This document shows positions 38,401 through 48,843 of a stretch of DNA of 52,071 nucleotides, piece by piece. The stretch lies in NCBI RefSeq assembly GCF_032854445.1, contig NC_088301.1:43521116-43573186 (forward strand), given 5' to 3'. A model generated the notes under the pieces. That model had not been told where the DNA came from. It did not search any database and saw only the letters and a program-made list of their open reading frames with translations. How positions within the stretch are numbered: the stretch's first letter is position 1; every line of letters starts with the position of its first letter. The position numbers and the translations under genes are program-made. This stretch comes from Liolophura sinensis. Taxonomy: Eukaryota; Mollusca; Polyplacophora; Chitonida; Chitonidae.

Positions 38401-38622
38401 ATACATGTACTTCTGAATTAGCAAGAATGCCTGAAATAATTTAAACATACAAAAATTTGAACATACATGGAAACAAACAAAAAATTCTAAGCAAAAAATT
38501 ATTGATAAGCTAGTAATAGGATGAAACAAGCTGTCTATTACTGTGTTGGCTTCTGCTGTGAACATTACATCATTACACTTCATGCAGTCACACACTTTTC
38601 CGACCTTCCACAAACTGGACAC

Positions 38623-38649
38623 AAAAAAAAAAAAAAAAAAAAAAAAAAA
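38623..38649 (+). repeat. A27 homopolymer
   Basis: Twenty-seven consecutive A on the plus strand (T on the foxP sense strand). Not next to a recognisable acceptor. Confidence 0.9.
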
Positions 38650-38951
38650 TCAAAAGTTAAAATTATTACAAATTCACTATCCGATGATATGACATGAATA
38701 CAGACAAATCACTATTATTTCTCTGATCGATGACTATAGACACATGGCTGCTTTAATAGACGATAGTCTATAGGCAATGTAAATCTTCAGTTTAAAGAGC
38801 TACTACAGTGTGAACGTCCTAAAAGGAAGGTTAAAATAATAAGGATTGAGATAGTCGGAATTGCTTTTGTAAATTGTTAAAAAATAGCAATGCATTAAAA
38901 CCGCCACTTTTGGAAACAAAAGTTTTCTGTCGTTTCCAATTTAGCCTGGTG

Positions 38952-39125
38952 TGACGTTATGCAAGAACACTTGACGTCACCCATCGCTGATTTATAGCAA
39001 CAAGTGATGTCATACTTTCAAATGCGCATGACGTCATTCCAGAGTAACTGCCTTACTCGACGTCACATCCACTTGATTCATTGTCACATAAGGAACATTG
39101 TTACATCAGGAACATTATCACGTCA
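38952..39125. promoter_or_regulatory. Cluster of CRE/ATF-like sites
   Basis: Within 174 bp there are two perfect TGACGTCA palindromes (38972-38979, 39029-39036) and four near matches: TGACGTTA (38952), TGATGTCA (39005), CGACGTCA (39058) and TCACGTCA (39118). TGACGTCA is the known target of CREB/ATF bZIP factors. A role as a foxP intronic enhancer is inferred. Confidence 0.5.
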
Positions 39126-40225
39126 CATCAAGAAAATTTTACAGGAACTGCCGAAGATTTTGTTTTTGAGAACTCTTCACATATACAAGTTAAATAGTGT
39201 TATTCGTCGCAAATTTTGTTGAACCCTGGTGTTAGCTCTGTTCCCTAGGGTATCCTTCATATCATTTTAATATTTCCGCATAGCTTCTCTTTGGACTGAA
39301 GTAAACTTTAAATATCTGAAGGCAGAGGGACTTATCTCCCTTGACATAAGCATAACAGTACACCAGACAGTGGCATCTAACCAGAACATGCACACAGTCA
39401 CAACATTTTAGACGCAGTAGCACACATACAACACCATCAACAAACTGATATATAAAGCACATACAAGAGTATTACAGGACACTTGAGTGTGGAAGTACAA
39501 ATCAGGGCATACATATAGAGATCAACGCCTAAGTCTGATTACCATGCGCAATGCAGTACACATGGATACAGTCTGTAGGAGGCACTGAATTTGTGTACCA
39601 CCATTACATTACTCACCCACTGTCTTACAGCCCCTTGTCAAAAAGGTACTGGTATGATATCCACATGAAAAGCCAGGTGTTACACACGCCACAAGTTATG
39701 ACACAAATACATGGGCAATGTACAGGTACTGTAGGTAAGCGGTATTTGGGGTACAGTTCTGCTTTGCCCCCTAGCTCCGTCTCCCTACTGCAGTAGACAC
39801 ATGTACTATGGCACCAATGATTTTTCTCTCCCAAAATCTAGATCAGAAGCTAGACAAACCATTTGTAAACAACCCTAATAACATAAACCCACCAGCACTT
39901 TCCCCTGTTGCTATGGAAACCATGGTAACGCTGGACATCGCATATAAGCTAAATATAAACAAGCCATTGAGCAAAGTGAAAGGAAGTTGCAGGGACTATT
40001 TTATTTGATAAAGTGGATCTCCGAGGAGATTCTGACACCAAAGCGACCCCCACCTAACCAGGCCAACCCAAAAATATGTTGTACTTATAATACTTATCAA
40101 CTCTACACCACAGACAATAGCAGGAGCTTAAGAAACAGCAGCAAGTGCTAAGTGCACATGTAAAGTCAGAATAGTGCAATACGTGTACATAATGATAAGT
40201 ACACGTCGCACAATGACAAGTTCAT

Positions 40226-40460
40226 ATGTACAGCATGTACAACAGGAATAGACTTCAGAATAACATGCAGACATACCGAATGAAAATAGTTCACACAATT
40301 ACAAATTCACACAAACGTGTACATCAAGAACACATAGCTTACAGTGGCAATCACACATACAGTGTTAACAGTTCACAAAATGACAAATTCACACAAGACG
40401 TGTACATCAAGAATATACATCGTGAATAGTTCACGGTGTATATGGCAATTATGCATACAC
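40226..40460. repeat. Degenerate flank of the 51-bp minisatellite
   Basis: Two longer related units, each with AGTTCACA, CAAATTCACACAA and CGTGTACATCAAGAA, precede the regular array. They look like an older part of the same repeat. Confidence 0.65.
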
Positions 40461-40905
40461 AACATGAATAGTTCACAGTGTACATGACAAGTACAAGCCA
40501 ATCGCACGCACGACATGAATAGTTCACAGTGTACATGACAAGTACAAGCCAATCGCACACACGACATGAATAGTTCACAGTGTACATGACAAGTACAAGC
40601 CAATCGCACGCACGACATGAATAGTTCAGTGTACATGACAAGTACAAGCCAATCGCACGCACGACATGAATAGTTCACAGTGTACATGACAAGTACAAGC
40701 CAATCGCACACACGACATGAATAGTTCACAGTGTACATGACAAGTACAAGCCAATCGCACACACGACATGAATAGTTCACAGTGTACATGACAAGTACAA
40801 GCCAATCACACACACGACATGAATAGTTCAGAGTGTAGATGACAAGTACAAGCCAATCACACACACGACATGAATAGTTCACAGTATACAAGCCAATTAC
40901 GCATA
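40461..40905. repeat. 51-bp minisatellite, about 8.5 copies
   Basis: Units begin near 40461, 40512, 40563, 40614, 40662, 40713, 40764, 40815 and 40866 (last one degenerate). The core is GACATGAATAGTTCACAGTG followed by TACATGACAAGTACAAGCCA and ATCGCACRCAC. One unit lacks CAC. Because 51 is a multiple of three, a spurious repetitive frame (17-residue repeat) stays open on the minus strand. Confidence 0.93.
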
Positions 40906-42779
40906 CAAAGCACGAATAGTGTACAGAATCAGAAGCTCACTATCCAAATCACGAGTAGATCACACAATATCAAGTGCACCCCTACACATTCAAAATGTAC
41001 AGGTAGAGCATGGATAAAACACACACAAGCGAATGTACACATACAGTGCAATCAGTGCAGATGTACAGAGATTACATGATTTACATTAGAATGGCCTGAC
41101 AAAGCTTTAGCTGCCTAGTGAGTGAAGTAGTAAAGACAGATGAACTTTTCTTGGTGTTTATTCCCGCTCAATGACGACCTGCCAAATCCTGTACCTAGAG
41201 ACAAACAACACCACCAGTCTGTATACATTGCTGTCAAAAACACCCCCAGCTGTAAACAATACCCACTAATAAATTACCAGCTCCCCTGGGAACACCTCCA
41301 TAAGGCAATGTTTACAATAGTGATAGCTTATGTTTGAAATATTTCACATTTAGCAGGGGTTTTTTTGTGTGTGTGTGCACCAGTGTTATCTGGCGCACAG
41401 AAGTTCGTGTGAATTAGGCTAGTGAAGTTTCTAATTTTTTATCCAAATGTTCGAACAACCGGTGCAGCACTAGGTTTATTTAATACACAAGCTGCTGCCT
41501 AGCACCACTGTGCATAATCTTCACTTCCCGCTGTTTCTCAGTGCTCTAAAAAAGACTGCACTATCTTCACTCGTACTAGTGAATGGTACAGCACAGTACT
41601 TGAAACACTGAAATCATTCTCCACGCCCCCACCTCCATGCAGACCAGTAAAAAGTCATTATCCATAATACGTTAAAATTTGTATTAATTTGCAGTAGGGC
41701 TCTAAATCGGTAGCTCTGCACTGGATTCCTACCTGGGTCTTGCCAATATTCCATACTGTGTTTTGGTTTTAATGTGCAATATGGCAATTTATTAAAACTT
41801 GAAAATACAAAATACCAGAATATCATAAAAGTAGGTATGTACATGCTTGAGTGTTTATGCCGTACATATACTTAACGATGTTTTCCTTTAGTCCATATCG
41901 CCAAAGTGCTGCTGCTGCTACTTAAGCACCACGTCAAAGTCACCAGTCATGACATACATTCACATCATACTGAAACCAACAAGCCCTGTTTCTCTGGTCT
42001 AACATGTCAATGAACAGTGCCAAGCGAGCCAGAAACAAGTGCAATTTTAAGTCTTTGATATGACCAGACCTTGGTTTTCATTCCTGGTCTCTTGACTTTC
42101 AGGTAGCCACAAGTTCACCTGGTGGATACCCTCCTTAGAACATTTGTATTGCTGACAACTTGTCCCAGGAAACTGAGTACATCTGATGTGTATGCATTGA
42201 ACAGGCTTTTCCAACACCATGCATGAGCAATCTTACAGTCTGCTTTTCACATTTTCAATTTAGGTGATAACCAGCATAAGAGCATGTTCCCAACAGCTCA
42301 CGAGAGCTTATTTCACTTCAGTCATACCTTGCTAATCACTGTAAACAGGCTACAAGTGTCAACTTTCTTCTGCTGTTCTACATAAGGGTATATTTATAAA
42401 GTTAAAAACCAGAACAACACAGCTGTGGTTATGATTGCATCAAAGTTGAACATGTGTGTGTGTATATATATATATACATGTATATCAATACATTTGACAA
42501 CACAGCAATAATGTTGTCCGCTTAAATACAAAAATTAACAAACATAACATTTGCTGTATGTTTTGTATATGTTTATTAAGAATGTATATTATATCCGATA
42601 TGAATACAAAATGTACCAATCATATGCGCAATTTCAGTTTCAAAAGCCATTATAAAAATGTCCTTTGTGGAAGATTAGATGCATGTACATGGCTTTATAA
42701 AGAGAAGTAACATTCACCCTTATCTCACAACAAGAATTTCAAGCTATCCTAGTTGAAAATGAAAGTTGAAATAACTCAC

Positions 42780-42855
42780 CTGTGACATGCCAATCTGTGA
42801 TGAGGTGATACAACACCACCTTTCACCTTACCACACAGCTCACATCACATCACTC
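42780..42855 (-). CDS. foxP: FoxP start-codon exon (encodes M-S-Q)
   Basis: A clean 76-nt exon: acceptor TTATCTTGCAG before 42855 and consensus donor CACAG/GTGAGT after 42780. The last nine bases are ATG TCA CAG (42788-42780), in phase 0. They join the phase-0 exon at 17732 to read MSQKENGIMEREEG without a stop. In-frame TGA and TAA codons lie upstream of this ATG within the exon, so it is the first possible start in this frame here. Start context is fair (G at -3, T at +4). A second Met (residue 9 of the joined protein) has a stronger context (A at -3, G at +4) and could be an alternative start. The first 67 nt are 5'UTR. It is about 25 kb from the next canonical exon. Assignment depends on the phase match and splice signals. 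Confidence 0.75.
42840..42850 (-). promoter_or_regulatory. Two overlapping start-stop uORFs (ATGTGATGTGA)
   Basis: Within the predicted 5'UTR part of the start-codon exon, ATG (42850-42848) is followed directly by TGA (42847-42845). The A of that TGA begins a second ATG (42845-42843), again followed by TGA (42842-42840). Start-stop elements of this kind are known to stall initiating ribosomes and reduce main-frame translation. The main ATG lies 51 nt downstream of the second stop. The sequence is direct; the effect is inferred. Confidence 0.6.
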
Positions 42856-44269
42856 CTGCAAGATAACAAAGCAACATTCACAAAAATCCATCAATTACAG
42901 CATATATTCATAAATTTTGTGTATTTTTGATGAGCAAAACCGTAATCATTCATTCTGCCCACATTTTAGAATTTAAAATGCACTGAAATTGAAGCCAATT
43001 ACAGCTCTAATTTTTTTAATGAGAACAACTAAGTAACTGCATGTACCCCAATTCCTCAACCTTTTTGCATATGAAAGAGCAACTTTCAGTGTGATTTAGG
43101 CTCATTTTAAAGTTGATATTGGGAACAAAACTACATTAGTAGGATTGGCCAATTTCATGGCTTCACAAAAAGTTCAAATTTATCACTCTACACATAATAA
43201 CGCCTTCAGGATATTCTTAAATAAACACCTTACAAATATGCAATGTTGAAGAATTACAGTAGCCAGTCATAAAGTTTGAAACAATATACACACACTGAGT
43301 GAAATACACAATGTGCACGACATTATGAACACTAAAAATTTCTGTGAAATGTTTCAGTTGGATGTCTCGTATTGACCTATATTGGGCATTATGTACATGT
43401 AATTTTCATGTGAAGTACAAGTAGTCAAACAATGTAGTATTATTTGTTTTCAGTCAAGATTACACCAAATTTATACACATAGTTCTTACACATACATGTA
43501 TATAATGAACACACAATTCTTGTCTAGTTAATGCTACAGTACCTACCACCTACGTTTAGCAAGAGTTGCAGAAAATGACTTGACTAAATTATTTGAAATA
43601 CACCTTACTACCATGTAGGCCTACATTAAATCCTATTGAACAACATGAAATAATAACAACACAAAATGAGTAAATACAAAAACACCTGGAGTGGCACCTT
43701 ATGGGAAAGTAAAGGTTAAGCACATCTGCTGTTTGTCTGACTGGAACAAACAAATGGAACTTTTTTCGAAGCTTTCAACATGTCACACACATGAAGAAAT
43801 TCATAGCAAATTTTAAAGAGGCTAGCATACACCGTATTATTTGGCCCTGCTGTACACGTGCAGAATACTGTAGCAGATAAATTGCAAAACATCCAGATTT
43901 ATGTATTCACAAAAGTTAATATGCTAACATCCCTACAACTACACTAATAACTTAATTGTGATGTAGCAATACACAAAATATACTCTTGCATACAGGCGCA
44001 TAACTAACTGTTTATTTTTCCCACAATATAGAAATGGAGTATCTCATAAATATGAATGTAATTACCTTGGAAATCCCAAGTGACCAGTGAAGCTTTAGTT
44101 CCTATCACTGTACCAGAAAAATTACCCTGCAACCCAACTGTACCTCATCAACTGTGCCCGTGATATTTTTAATTGCTATCAAATGCACGATCACACAAAC
44201 AAATTCAACTTACATGTATCACACTATGCTCACAAAATTCCCACTGTTAAATTGAGATCACCACATTAA

Positions 44270-45030
44270 TGACTGTGCCCATGACATCTCCATCAAATGC
44301 TAATCACTTTTAACTGTAGCACTTACAGTGAAATCACTTTACTGTAGCTCTGACCTCTGTGCCCATGAAATCATTTCACTGTAGCTCTTGCCACTGTGCC
44401 CATGAAATCACTTTACTGTAGCTCTGACCTCTGTGCCCATGAAATCATTTCACTGTAGCTCTTGCCACTGTGCCCATGAAATCACTTTAATGTAGCTCTT
44501 GCCACTGTGCCCATGAAATCACTTTAATGTAGCTCTGACCTCTGTGCCCATGAAATCATTTTACTGTAGCTCTTGCCACTGTGCCCATGAAATCATTTTA
44601 CTGTAGCTCTTGCCACTGTGCCCATGAAATCACTGTTAAATGTAGCTCTGACCACTGTGCCCATATGATTTTACTGTACCTCTTACCGCAATGCCCATGA
44701 AATCACTGTTAAATGTAGCACTGACCACTGTGCCCATGAAATCATTTTACTGTAACCCTTTACCACAGTGCCCATGAAATCACTGTTAAATGTAGCACTG
44801 ACCACTGTGCCCATGAAATCATTTTACTGTAGCTCTTACCACAGTGCCCATAAAATCCCTTTACTCTAGCTCTTGTCACTGTGCCCATAAAATCACTGTT
44901 AACTGTAGCGCTTACCAATGAGCACATGAAATAACTCACTGCTAAATATAACTTGTACCACTGTGCTCAAAAATTACTGTTAAATGTAGTACTTTGCATA
45001 TAAAATACATGCAACTCCATGAAAATTACA
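44270..45030. repeat. About 37-bp minisatellite, about 17 copies
   Basis: The unit is close to GCCCATGAAATCATTTTACT plus GTAGCTCTTGCCACTGT, with spacing of mostly 36-38 bp between successive GCCCAT. Two main variants (CTCTGACCTCTG and CTCTTGCCACTG) partly alternate. A third variant with CACTGTTAAATGTAGC dominates towards the right. Related degenerate units continue from about 44.09 to 45.66 kb, on both sides of the SINE at 45.04 kb. Confidence 0.92.
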
Positions 45031-45040
45031 TGTCCATGAA

Positions 45041-45248
45041 GCCCGACCAATATGGTCGCTGTCTATTCAAATCCTGGCTGGCTTCCTCTTCGGTCGTACT
45101 TTGGAAGGTCTGACAGCAACCGGTCATGATCATGGATTTCCTCGAGCTTTGTTCCGTTTTCTCTCACCAAAATCCTGGCCGCCATTGTATAAGTGAAATA
45201 TTCTTGAGTACAGCATAGAGCTCCAATCAAATAAATAAAACAAATAAA
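45041..45248 (+). mobile_element. SINE copy inserted in the minisatellite
   Basis: Plus-strand order: a B-box-like ATTCAAATCC (45065-45074), CTGGCTTCCTCTTCGGTCGTAC, GGAAGGTCTGACAGCAACC, CTGGCCGCCATTGTATAAGTG, AAATATTCTTGAGTACAGCA, then CAATCAAATAAATAAAACAAATAAAA as tail. This is the same family as the copy at 48.69 kb. The A-box end is missing or diverged. Repeat units of the 37-bp array resume at about 45255. Confidence 0.8.
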
Positions 45249-46949
45249 ACCCATACCATGGCGCACATGTAATTACTGTTAAATGTAGAGCTTACCACAG
45301 TGCACAAGAAATCCTTACTCTCTGCTGTATTAATATTCTGCTCACAAAATTATCATGGATAGCCTTAACACATCACACTGAGCCCATTAACAAAAAAATA
45401 CAAGAAAAACAAAAACAGTGCCACATGCACCAGAGCTTGTACAGTACCAATGTGCTAATGAAATGACTACCACAGTCATCAGTGGTTCATGCACCTTTCA
45501 ACAGTACGTACATCATTCAAGTTCACAATGCTCGTAACATTTACCCTTTCGAAATGTAGCCAAAATCAGTGTGCTCATGAAATCATTACTGTTAATTGTA
45601 TACCTCTTACTCAGAATCCCTAGTACCAATAGCACATGTAGCTCCTATCACTGCAGTCTTCAAATCACTAAAATATTGCCGCATGTTGTGGAATTCACCA
45701 CTGTCCACCTCTAACAGCATTAACAAAGGCACAGCATTTACCTTGAATATGATTTAAGATATATACAGCTCATTATCACTATTCATGTAAATGTACTGTG
45801 GATTTCATAAGCACTTCTGGTACCTTTTAGTTCTTATCATCTGTAACTCCCATCATCAGGTTAAACACTATATACCCGTATTGTGATCAAGTTTATTAGC
45901 TGAATAGGATTAATTATTTCACTTATCAATGTGTAGACAACTTTCAGTCAACCCAGCTAACATACACTTAAGTCAGATAATGTTATAAAGCTAGCTACAA
46001 AAATCTGAGATAAATACAAATTTAAATTTCATGATAGTATGGAGAATAACACTACTACTCCTTTTTTTCTTCTCGTTAAGGCCGAATGTGTTGATTTTTC
46101 CTGTTAACACATACTTGTGAGTTAACTGAAAGAACAATAACGACATGCATTCCCATGTCTTATGTTAACATGTTGAACTGATACCTTGTTTTGGCACACA
46201 AACCTGATAAAAAACAACGCAACTAACCACATCAGGACATAGTATAGCTACATATGAGGCCCCATAATATATGCAATCAACTGTCTTAATTATAATACAA
46301 GTACACAAATATCCAGTCATAAATAACAAAGGAGTCAGCAATACAATTTAGTTAAAATAAAATGGTTTGAAACATACATTAACAGATGCATAAAAAAAAT
46401 CAGGAATAAATTAATTATCATATAATTACAATTGCATTAATACACTGTGTTTATTTTTAACATCAAATTAAACAGAGCATCAACACAACTGACCAGGTTA
46501 AACAGGTAAAAATGTTTGGGTGTAAGCATTATCATTGAGGGCTACCACTAATTTATCAACATATGTGTATAACTGATTATTGAATTATCATACAAATTCA
46601 GTGCAGTAAACCAGTCATAACACACTTGCATACATGTATGTAGCATGAGTATGCATTGTGTACATATCAGCAAATCAAGATTTATCAAATCAACACTGAA
46701 AGAAATGCCTACTTATCTAATGCTCCAAACACACATTTCGGATATTATAAAAACAGAGTTTCTTCTGCACTGGTTACAGGTTTATACCTGCTCAACTGTT
46801 CTACTATGTGTACATTCAATTCATAATTCGTTTCCACAAAAAAAAAAAAAAAAAATCAACCTAAAATTCAATGTAATATTCATCCATGCTTTGTGTGTCG
46901 CTTCGCTGAGCACTACCATATCTAAACTAATGTCAGAGGGGTTATTTCT

Positions 46950-47780
46950 GGGCAGGGAGGGGGACAGACCTGCCTGGTTGACATGACTAGTCCTACCACG
47001 TGTTGTGCCCTCCGAGATCAGGAGTAAACTGTCAGACTGACAGTCCGAACCCGCCGTAACGAATGATCATGGCGATTCTTTCTAGCCCAGAATGGGGACG
47101 GTGCAGTGACCTCTTGGGCTGTCATCCAGCATCAGCGATGTTTACCCTAAGCTGACGAGGGCTTGGCCAGCACACGCCGTGCTGCTCCCGTTTCTTCGCA
47201 CACACGCCTAAGCTTCTCAACGCGACCGTACCACCCCAAGCCGTACAAAAACGAAAACACTTTCACATCCACAATGACATGCTTCCAAAAAAATAACTGC
47301 CCAAAAGAAGATGTCAACTTTCTGACAATTCATGAAACATGCAGGTCGATTTGATCACCTTTGAAGTTACCAATGAGCAAAAAAATTGACGTTGTTTATG
47401 AATAAAGACCCGTCCGTAATGGCTGCCACAAAATCAACAATACAATCTCCACCACCGGTACCATGCCTTTGTTCCCATTTCATCTTTTTGCCGACTACAT
47501 TCTAACTTTTCCTGAACAACTTCTCGTGTGACAGTAACTGTGCTGTCGGCTCGACAGGCTTCGTTTACTGTCTCCCAATATCGTATTTTTTACGCAACTG
47601 GCGGGAATAAAGTTCACAGAGGACGGTTCATTTACTATGCAAATTGTTTACCCCAGACCGAATGCCGTCTCTAAACAACAACAATATGTCATGTCAATAG
47701 CAAGCCCAGATAGCGCATTTCGACACGACATCAAAATTAGGATGGAAGACTGAAGAAAGCAGAGTCTATTTTACACTAAC
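46950..47780 (-). promoter_or_regulatory. CpG-richer stretch at the start of intron 1
   Basis: CpG and GC content rise sharply compared with the introns and stay high up to the predicted first exon. It includes an E-box CACGTG (46998-47003 region), a 17-bp interrupted palindrome (47028-47044) and TGTTTAC sites near 47139 and 47648. Probably part of the promoter region, possibly with further start sites. Confidence 0.35.
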
Positions 47781-47860
47781 CTGACATCGAGATTTTGCTC
47801 GCTGCTTTTCCCGCTTCGTACAGTGAATTTTTCTGGCTTGAAAGACAACACTTCGGAGGC
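47781..47860 (-). other. foxP: Predicted noncoding first exon (5'UTR) of foxP
   Basis: On the minus strand a good donor (GATGTCAG followed by GTTAGT) lies at 47781/47780, at the downstream edge of a CpG-richer stretch. The upstream limit is a guess: a TATA-like string (TATATTTTTA) lies near 47884-47893, which would put the start near 47860. No long open frame is seen. The assignment rests on the donor, the CpG content and the position upstream of the start-codon exon at 42.8 kb. Other 5'UTR exons or promoters are possible. Confidence 0.45.
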
Positions 47861-48130
47861 CGGACTCTTTACACATGTAAATAAAAATATATCCTTCCGC
47901 CATCAGAAGCACCATGACATTCCGGTTCTTGCCAATGTGGTTCACAGTACAAGTTTTGTTTTAACTGGTTGTGTTTGTGTTTAACGTAGTAGGCATTATA
48001 TGGCACGATGAGACTCGGGCAACCTTTAATACACAATAACATCTGACCTATTTTGTGTCGCGGATGACTACATTGTTATTAAAAGGTGTTAGCAAGGGGT
48101 TCTAAGTGACGTCAGGGGCACCTGCTGTGT
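47861..48130 (-). promoter_or_regulatory. foxP: Putative foxP promoter region
   Basis: Sequence immediately upstream of the predicted first exon. It contains a TATA-like run at about 47884-47893 (minus strand) and a perfect CRE/ATF palindrome TGACGTCA at 48107-48114. CpG dinucleotides are much more frequent from about 46.95 to 47.9 kb than in the AT-rich introns. The promoter call is inferred; no start site can be seen directly. Confidence 0.35.
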
Positions 48131-48681
48131 CAACAGCAAAATAACAAACAATGGATTTTGGCCACTGTCTCAGATTCGATTATCGGTCTTCAGTTTTCAG
48201 TAAAATCATATTGTTGAGGAGAAGTAGAACCATAGATTTAGCGTCATGTCATAAAATACTTGATTTATTTTGCCTCGTGTCCCAAAGCCAGATGTAGGAC
48301 GGTGAATTATTGAGGATCTATACAAGAAAGAAATGCGTTTAATAGTCCTCCGTATTATAAATACAGCTCGGTAAAATCAATTTGGCTGCAAGATTCCTCT
48401 ACAGTGCATCAAACATGCATGGACAACATACTACTTTCGAAATATTGTAAGATTCAAACTTAATTTATTTGCTTGTATAGGATGATGACTCTTAGAATCA
48501 GGTGAAATGGGAGTTGGCAGGTCGAGACTGGTTCTTAGTTAAACAAAGGATCGTAAGATAGATAGAAATTATTTTTTTGCCAAGATTATCCTGTTCTTTG
48601 TTTGATATGCTTTAGTAAAGAATATATTAAAATTTAGGCTTACTGTCAGTATTATCGGATGCTGATGAGTTGTATTACATG

Positions 48682-48843
48682 CAGTCTAATATATTTATTT
48701 ATTTGATTGGTGTTTTACGCCGTACTCAAGAATATTTCATTTATACGACGGCGACCAGCATTATGGTGGGAGGAAACCGGGCAGAGCCGGGGGAAAACCC
48801 ACGACCATCCGCAGGTTGCTGACAGACTTTTCAGTCTAATATA
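48682..48843 (-). mobile_element. 5'-truncated SINE with 12-bp target-site duplication
   Basis: The 138-bp insert (48694-48831) is flanked by perfect direct repeats CAGTCTAATATA (48682-48693 and 48832-48843). Read on the minus strand it runs from AAAAGTCTGTCAGCAACCTG through GGTTTCCTCCCACCATAATG and ATATTCTTGAGTACGGCGTA to the tail CAATCAAATAAATAAA. Orientation and tail fit LINE-mediated retroposition with 5' truncation. It is the least diverged copy in the window. Confidence 0.88.

Larger units (their letters stand above)
25970..42779 (-). other. Large foxP intron between the start-codon exon and the alternative exon
   Basis: About 16.8 kb. Contents, described separately: AC/AT microsatellite, two SINE copies, a 225-bp tandem duplication, A runs, a gene-like minus-strand frame at 35.16-35.43 kb, a CRE cluster and a 51-bp minisatellite. 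An AAT repeat is seen at about 28135-28152. No other exon was recognised. Confidence 0.6.
42856..47780 (-). other. Predicted first foxP intron
   Basis: 4.9 kb from the 5'UTR exon donor to the acceptor at 42856. AT-rich in its 3' part, with a TG/TA microsatellite just outside at about 42451-42475. It contains the 37-bp minisatellite, a SINE and, near its 5' end, CpG-richer sequence with a 17-bp palindrome. Confidence 0.5.
1..47860 (-). other. foxP: foxP gene, 5' half (runs off the left edge)
   Basis: Seven exons on the minus strand, with matching phases and GT-AG ends, encode the N-terminal part of a FoxP-family forkhead transcription factor. Two Gln-rich exons are followed by a segment matching the vertebrate FOXP stretch (G-L-S-P-A-E-I-Q-Q-L-W-K-E-V) and the [11 protein letters not shown] start of the FOXP zinc finger; together these are diagnostic of the family. 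Known family role: nuclear repressors or activators that dimerise through a leucine zipper next to the zinc finger and bind DNA through a C-terminal forkhead domain, with roles in neural development and behaviour in animals. Zipper and forkhead exons are not in the window. Predicted introns are about 4.9, 25, 3.1, 2.3, 9.1 and 0.4 kb, plus more than 1.8 kb at the left edge. The right-hand limit is an estimate. Confidence 0.93.

Noticed and set aside
40373-40891. 172-codon repetitive protein on the minus strand
   Set aside because: Produced by a 51-bp tandem repeat whose period is a multiple of three. No promoter or splice context.
40461-40905. CRISPR-like array
   Set aside because: Units are contiguous and wholly repeated with no unique spacers, in a clearly animal genome. 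It is a minisatellite.
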